Part shown: positions 32,101 through 35,189 of the stretch, in pieces
How the letters are laid out: every line of letters starts with the position of its first letter
Numbering within the stretch: position 1 is the first letter of the stretch
Assembly (NCBI RefSeq): GCF_001553955.1
Contig: NZ_CP014237.1
Span: 1 to 35,189, forward strand
Length of the DNA stretch: 35,189 nucleotides
From: Moraxella osloensis
Lineage (GTDB): Bacteria > Pseudomonadota > Gammaproteobacteria > Pseudomonadales > Moraxellaceae
Reading direction: 5' to 3'
Notes under the pieces: generated by a model
The model's input: only the letters and a program-made list of their open reading frames with translations
Database searches by the model: none
Told to the model about the DNA's origin: nothing
Program-made: the position numbers and the translations under genes

Positions 32101-32597
32101 TTTTGCTGTTGTAGTTCACTAAGCTTGGTTTGAAAAGTTGTAAGCTGCGCAGTCGGATTAGGGATATTCTCTTGTTTGAACTTTCTTGCTAGATCACGAT
32201 CGATGCTAGGACTACCATAGGTACGCTCGAACCAGTGATAAATCAAAAATAAATCAGCAATCGTGCTGATAGCTTGCTGTTTTTGTTTTTCAGGTGGAAC
32301 GGATACCTTGCCATGTACGTATTTGTTGCCAATGATACGGATCGTATCCATTTTCAATATGACATATTCAGGCACTAGCTTAGTAAAGCACGGCTCTCTT
32401 AGTAGGTTGCTTAATGAGTTATCAAACGGCTGAGAAAGTTTTTTATCGTAGGTGTACAACCACAACACTAGTGATTCTAACGACTGACGTGCCGCCATGA
32501 TCGCTGCGGGTGGATAGACATATATGAGTTTTTCCGCTCCGATAGCGGTTTCTGCAAGGCTTGGAAACTGGTCGGCGATAAAAGCGAAATTACTCAT
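29118..32597 (-). CDS. hsdR: Type I restriction endonuclease subunit HsdR
   Basis: The 1,159-residue motor and nuclease subunit that translocates and cuts DNA lacking the cognate methylation. Residues about 1-125 form a DUF4145-like helical domain, followed by a coiled coil (about 155-220). The nuclease domain has D279 (FVDYVL) and E294-A-K296 (VVEAKRT). The SF2 helicase has Walker A TGTGKT (411-416), DEAH (508-511), LTATPRDE (532-539) and QMIGRGTRLC. A C-terminal domain binds the MS complex. The gene is intact and follows the PIN toxin gene by 21 bp. The DUF4145 arrangement is common in the EcoEI-like branch. It is the last gene of the operon. Confidence 0.95.
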   Translation of the reverse strand: MSNFAFIADQFPSLAETAIGAEKLIYVYPPAAIMAARQSLESLVLWLYTYDKKLSQPFDNSLSNLLREPCFTKLVPEYVILKMDTIRIIGNKYVHGKVSVPPEKQKQQAISTIADLFLIYHWFERTYGSPSIDRDLARKFKQENIPNPTAQLTTFQTKLSELQQQNQAFEEQIVKQHEQLKQTEEQLAIRTADAQEKERLLAEIDSELAKKRAEVEQAKLDNQAYNQTHPDTTDYNEAETRAILIDLLLEEAGWIIGRNVITEVKVTDFPSQTGEGFVDYVLTGDDGIPLAVVEAKRTAKSEQAGQQQAKLYADSLEKQYGRRPIIFYSNGYRTFMWDDGVYPPRIVQGFYTQQELNRLIQQLATKNTEKSLSKLSIKEEIVERAYQVKAVKSMLKVFEENKRAGLLVMATGTGKTRTAIALVDILMRANRVQKVLFLADRTSLVRQAFNNFKALLPNTACINLIENREQNGRVYFSTYQTMMGLINEKNADGTRKFGIGMFDLVIIDEAHRSVYQKFGEIFRYFDSLLVGLTATPRDEVDRDTYHLFGLTPGMPTDYYSLDEAIDEGYLVPPKAFNVPLKFMREGIKYDELSDEEKAHWESLDWGDIETPDEVAAAAMNKLLFNTDTVDKMLHHLMENGIKVKGGDCLGKTIIFAVNQRHAEFIAARFNHHYPSYQGKFARVITHAVNYAQTLIDDFSKKDLPEPQIAISVDMLDTGIDVPEVVNLVFFKTVRSKVKFMQMIGRGTRLCKDLFAPEQDKTEFYIFDYCGNFEFFNENPKGATNSPAEPLSQRLFKARVSILQQLQLPKHKNDTTAPLEEKLKGYLHRQVSSMNRENFIVRPKWQFVEKFKDLSKWNKLDDVTVNEINENLSGLPIEQKEKDQDDLEAKLFDLLCYNLQISILNNDKNSIGACRKRIQSIVENLSIKTNIPAIAKEIELIDLILTEDYWTTISVIDAENIRERLRNLVKLIDKVERKIVYTILMDEFGEVTPIPLPVIGPDVDVDQYKKRVEHFIKAHEDHLTIARLKLGLPLTKDDLAQLEQFVYNAQEVSSQEEFKNHFGNDLSLPEFIRSLVGLDHQAVENAFSNYLVGTQYNYNQILFVKMIIEQLTKQGKLEAERLYEAPFTQIHYEGIEGLFSENDIEHIFNKIDSFNQILIA

Positions 32598-32618
32598 AGG
32601 TTGGCTCGAAAATTGGGA

Positions 32619-33056
32619 TTAACTGCTGGATGGGGTGAATTCAAAAGGGTCGATGATATTGACGTTGATACCATTAAAATCTTTGACGTTATGGGTAACC
32701 AATGTCATACCATGTGCGATAGCGGTGGCAGCTATCCAAGCATCGTTTTCGGGTTTTGGGTTGGGAACGTGGAGCGATGAACAGACATGAGCGACCGCTT
32801 TATCAATGTCCAAAATCCTACCAGAAAAGCTGGGTAATATCTCGTTATATAGCCAATTGGCTAGGATATTACCCTGCTCTGGGTCTTTACGTTGTTTTAG
32901 CATGACACCTCGCTCAAGCTCCATGACCACCACACTATTGATGTAAAAAATGCGGTCATCAGGAAATTGGCTTGCCCAAGCGACAAAATTAGCATTAGCT
33001 CGGTTTTTTGGCAGCAATCGCAATTCGCTAATGATGTTGGTGTCGAGTAGGTACAT
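32619..33056 (-). CDS. PIN-domain ribonuclease toxin (VapC/FitB-like)
   Basis: A 145-residue PIN-domain protein. The metal-binding acids are in place: D5 (MYLLDTNIISELR), the Glu of VVVMELERG, and D105 in PENDAWIAATAIAHGMTLVTHNVKDF with the final Asp of KDF. FitB/VapC toxins cut RNA when free of their antitoxin. Its ATG overlaps the antitoxin TGA by one base (TGATG), a translational coupling arrangement. It lies between hsdS and hsdR, so loss of the operon would release the toxin. Confidence 0.9.
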   Translation of the reverse strand: MYLLDTNIISELRLLPKNRANANFVAWASQFPDDRIFYINSVVVMELERGVMLKQRKDPEQGNILANWLYNEILPSFSGRILDIDKAVAHVCSSLHVPNPKPENDAWIAATAIAHGMTLVTHNVKDFNGINVNIIDPFEFTPSSS

Positions 33057-33301
33057 CAGTCAAATATCTCGATACTATCTTTGCTTGATAGCTGTCTCGG
33101 TGGTAGTTCTAGCTCGATATCGGCCACTGCAGGGTTCGACTGGCTGAAGCGTTCAATTAGGCTTTTGACAGGTTGCTGTGTCGGTTGGTTGATGGTGGCG
33201 ATGATTTTGCCGTTTTTGGCAAAGCTGATGCTTTCGCCTTGTTCGACTTTGGCAATATATTGTTGGATTTCGGGGGGTAAGGTAGCGAGTTCGATTATCA
33301 T
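33056..33301 (-). CDS. Phd/VapB-like antitoxin of the PIN toxin
   Basis: An 81-residue Phd/YefM-type antitoxin: IELATLPPEIQQYIAKVEQGESISFAKNGKIIATI is the DNA-binding fold with the usual EQGESISFAKNGKIIA motif, and the tail (KSLIERFSQSNPAVADIELELP) would wrap the toxin. GGGAGAATAGCC precedes the ATG. An 84-bp gap to hsdS leaves room for its own promoter. Confidence 0.88.
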   Translation of the reverse strand: MIIELATLPPEIQQYIAKVEQGESISFAKNGKIIATINQPTQQPVKSLIERFSQSNPAVADIELELPPRQLSSKDSIEIFD

Positions 33302-33385
33302 GGCTATTCTCCCTTTTTTATTTTATGGCTTTATTTTTGTTTGGTTTTGGTATTGTAGCGTGATTGGTGGGTGGGGTCAAAAGGG

Positions 33386-34543
33386 TTAAAGTTCGCCCTT
33401 AAAGGCTCGTTGTTGTAAGGATTGAAATAGGTTCTCTTGATGTTCTAACTGACTTAAAGCAGTTTTCTTCAAACTATTAAAATTCTCAAAAACTTTGCTA
33501 AACTTAATTTGTTCTTCAAAGGGCGGAATTGGTAAGGTAATCTCACTAAACTTAGACTTGCTTATCATTCCTTTCATACTTTTAGTTGATGAGCTTTGAA
33601 TAATATGCTTTGAAATTTTTAAAAGATAGTACAAAAATAAGGTGTCATTTTCATCATTGGGTGTCAGAGAATTAATTTGTTGATTGAAAGCAACCTCTCT
33701 ATCCACAATAGCTAAGTTACCTATACAATCAAAGCTTCCTGCAATACAAGTGACTAAAATTGTTCCACTTGGTACTACTCTAGCCTTTTTCGCCCCTATT
33801 TCGCTTAAATATTCGGTAGCTTTTGTTGCATAATCAAACGAATGATTTAAATTATCAGATTTAATCCATTCCATAAAATTGCCATAATTTTCTGGATTTG
33901 CTCTTGGTGGAGTATTTCCAGTTGCAATACTTCCTAAATCCGCTAGTTTTTTAACTTTCCACCCTTTCGGATTAGTTACAGGGTCGCCGAACATATCAAT
34001 AAAAGTGGCTTGTAGCAGTTCGTCCAGTTTTTCGATAGATTGCTGGCGTTTTTGGCGTAATTCGTCCGCTTTATCCAAAATATCAGCAATGCGTTTTTGC
34101 TCAGATAATGGCGGATAACTTATCAAAATTTCTGAAAATCTTGACTTGTTCACTATAGGTAAAGTTGTAGATGAAGAAGCCTTTTCAAGCTGTGGTTTAA
34201 AAGTCTGAGCAGCATAGAAACCATATTTTGGGTATATTTTTGTTTGATCAAAGATTAATCCGTTAATTTGTTGATTAAAACATACTTCTTGATTAGTAAT
34301 CGCTAATTTACCAAGATTTCCAATACAAGAAACTAAAACTGTATCTTTTGGCACTAAATAGACTTGCTCTGCCCCTAGTTCTGTTAAATAGGTTTTTGTT
34401 TCTTGCAAAACCCCTTCGTTTAAATCTGCTGGTGACACAAAAGGAATATTTCCACCAAAATATGCTGAGTTTGATGTTGACGGTGTTTTACCAGTTACTA
34501 CTTTTGCAACTTCACTTAATTTATTAGTTTTCCACTCAGACAT
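33386..34543 (-). CDS. hsdS: Type I restriction-modification specificity subunit HsdS
   Basis: The target-recognition subunit, 385 residues from ATG 34543 (MSEWKTNKLSEVAKVVTGKTP), which has GTAGGATTT upstream; ATG 34594 would add 17 residues but overlaps an ATGAGTAAA box and is less likely. Two target-recognition domains are visible, the first from residue 1 and the second from GWKVKKLADLGSIATGNTPP. Each is followed by a conserved helical spacer (PPLSEQKRIADILDKADELRQKRQQS and PPFEEQIKFSKVFENFNSLKK) that sets the distance between the half-sites. The frame is intact. The recognised DNA sequence cannot be predicted by eye. Confidence 0.93.
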   Translation of the reverse strand: MSEWKTNKLSEVAKVVTGKTPSTSNSAYFGGNIPFVSPADLNEGVLQETKTYLTELGAEQVYLVPKDTVLVSCIGNLGKLAITNQEVCFNQQINGLIFDQTKIYPKYGFYAAQTFKPQLEKASSSTTLPIVNKSRFSEILISYPPLSEQKRIADILDKADELRQKRQQSIEKLDELLQATFIDMFGDPVTNPKGWKVKKLADLGSIATGNTPPRANPENYGNFMEWIKSDNLNHSFDYATKATEYLSEIGAKKARVVPSGTILVTCIAGSFDCIGNLAIVDREVAFNQQINSLTPNDENDTLFLYYLLKISKHIIQSSSTKSMKGMISKSKFSEITLPIPPFEEQIKFSKVFENFNSLKKTALSQLEHQENLFQSLQQRAFKGEL

Positions 34544-34585
34544 AAATCCTACTTTATAAATATTCATAATTAACTCAAAAACTCT

Positions 34586-34618
34586 TTTACTCATTTGAAA
34601 CTTTTATCAAAATAACAA
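34586..34618 (-). promoter_or_regulatory. ATGAGTAAA box upstream of hsdS
   Basis: On the minus strand TTGATAAAAG is followed by CAAATGAGTAAA (box at 34594-34586), repeating the TGATAAA and ATGAGTAAA elements of the partition operators. It lies in the 117-bp gap between hsdM and the preferred hsdS start. Confidence 0.45.
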
Positions 34619-34660
34619 ATGAAATAATTATCATATATTCAAAACATCAAATGAATTACA

Positions 34661-35189
34661 TCATGAAATCAAGGCTTTAAGCTCTTTTAACCCGTCTGCA
34701 ATCTCACCTTCCAACCGCTCAATATCCGCCAAAATATCCAGCGGCTTGCCATAATCAACCGACTCATACACCACTTCTTTATAACGATTAATTGACAAGT
34801 CATAACCATTCTCGGCAATCTCAGCCTTTGGCACAAAAAAACTTTGCTCAGAACGAGAGCGATTTTCTTCATTTTCAAGATGATGAAAGCGAGCGATAAT
34901 ATCGGGAATATTATTCTGCTCATGCGAATCACCCAGTGGCGTGCGTTTATCATCCAAACTATAGCCATCCGCCCGCATATCATAAAACCAAACTTTATCC
35001 GTACCGCCAGACATGGTCTTGGTAAAAATCATAATCGCCGTGGATACCCCAGCATACGGCTTGAATACCCCAGACGGCATCGAAATAATCGCTTCTAATT
35101 GCTGTTTTTCCACTAACTCTTGGCGAAGCGTCTTGTGAGCCGTACTTGAGCCAAACAGCACTCCATCAGGCACAATCACCGCTGCACGA
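34661..35189 (-). CDS. hsdM: Type I restriction-modification DNA methyltransferase subunit HsdM, C-terminal part
   Basis: Residues 317-492 of the gene that starts at 950. The frame enters from base 35189 as RAAVIVPDGVLFGSSTAHKTLRQELVEKQQLEAIISMPSGVFKPYAGVSTAIMIFTK, the conserved distal part of the type I methyltransferase domain. It ends with a helical tail (DILADIERLEGEIADGLKELKALIS) used to contact HsdS. The stop is TGA at 34661-34663. hsdS follows in the same direction. Confidence 0.95.
   Translation of the reverse strand, partial: RAAVIVPDGVLFGSSTAHKTLRQELVEKQQLEAIISMPSGVFKPYAGVSTAIMIFTKTMSGGTDKVWFYDMRADGYSLDDKRTPLGDSHEQNNIPDIIARFHHLENEENRSRSEQSFFVPKAEIAENGYDLSINRYKEVVYESVDYGKPLDILADIERLEGEIADGLKELKALIS

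Overview
The window reads as one complete circular plasmid of 35,189 bp opened inside hsdM. The minus-strand hsdM frame that runs off base 1 continues without a break from base 35189, giving one 492-residue protein. The DNA is AT-rich. The replication initiator is a Rep_3/RepM type typical of Acinetobacter, Psychrobacter and Moraxella plasmids, and the flanking genes and insertion sequences fit a Moraxellaceae host. That host assignment is inference from protein resemblance; no rRNA or chromosomal marker is present.

Layout. (1) 29118-950 across the origin: a type I restriction-modification operon on the minus strand (hsdM, hsdS, a Phd-like antitoxin, a PIN-domain toxin, hsdR). (2) 1054-2082: a ParA/ParG-like partition cassette studded with ATGAGTAAA boxes, one of which also sits at the start of the hsdS frame. 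(3) 2105-4555: an inovirus Gp2/YagK-YfjJ-like, possibly HUH-type replication gene, cut in two by a 1,210-bp insertion sequence with a TATTC target duplication. (4) 5037-8643: a phage-type recombination operon (RDF-like Cys-rich protein, YqaJ exonuclease, DUF932 protein, small zinc-ribbon protein) with intrinsic terminators in its leader and between genes. (5) 8935-9814: a BrnT-like toxin and RHH antitoxin pair, divergent from the recombination operon across a palindromic operator. (6) 9818-11051: a 1,234-bp element bounded by two 38-bp Tn3-family inverted repeats and carrying only a serine recombinase. (7) 11148-25425: a catabolic island. (8) 25825-27174: an IS256-family element with a broken transposase, inserted in the 3' end of rep. 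(9) 27170-29090: rep and an iteron-type origin with a DnaA box.

The catabolic island appears to hold two routes for small amino alcohols or amines. eat-eutB-eutC, behind a strong sigma-54 promoter, is the B12-dependent ethanolamine pathway without a microcompartment. Facing it is a second cluster: an APH-fold kinase (23365-24336) and an AraC-type regulator, divergent from an operon of SDR, APC permease, an ETNPPL-like class III enzyme, a taurine/beta-alanine-type transaminase and MmsA. Kinase plus ETNPPL-like enzyme suggests phosphorylation of an amino alcohol followed by PLP-dependent loss of phosphate and ammonia, a B12-independent route to an aldehyde. The second transaminase, MmsA and a betaine/aminoaldehyde-type dehydrogenase could carry beta-amino acids or aldehydes to acyl-CoA. 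The substrate of this second cluster cannot be fixed from sequence.

The strongest points for follow-up are the kinase/phospho-lyase module beside eutBC, the terminator-containing leaders of the recombination operon, the Tn3-ended element without a transposase, the ParG-type boxes shared with the restriction operon, and the IS-split Gp2-like gene that can be restored exactly in frame.
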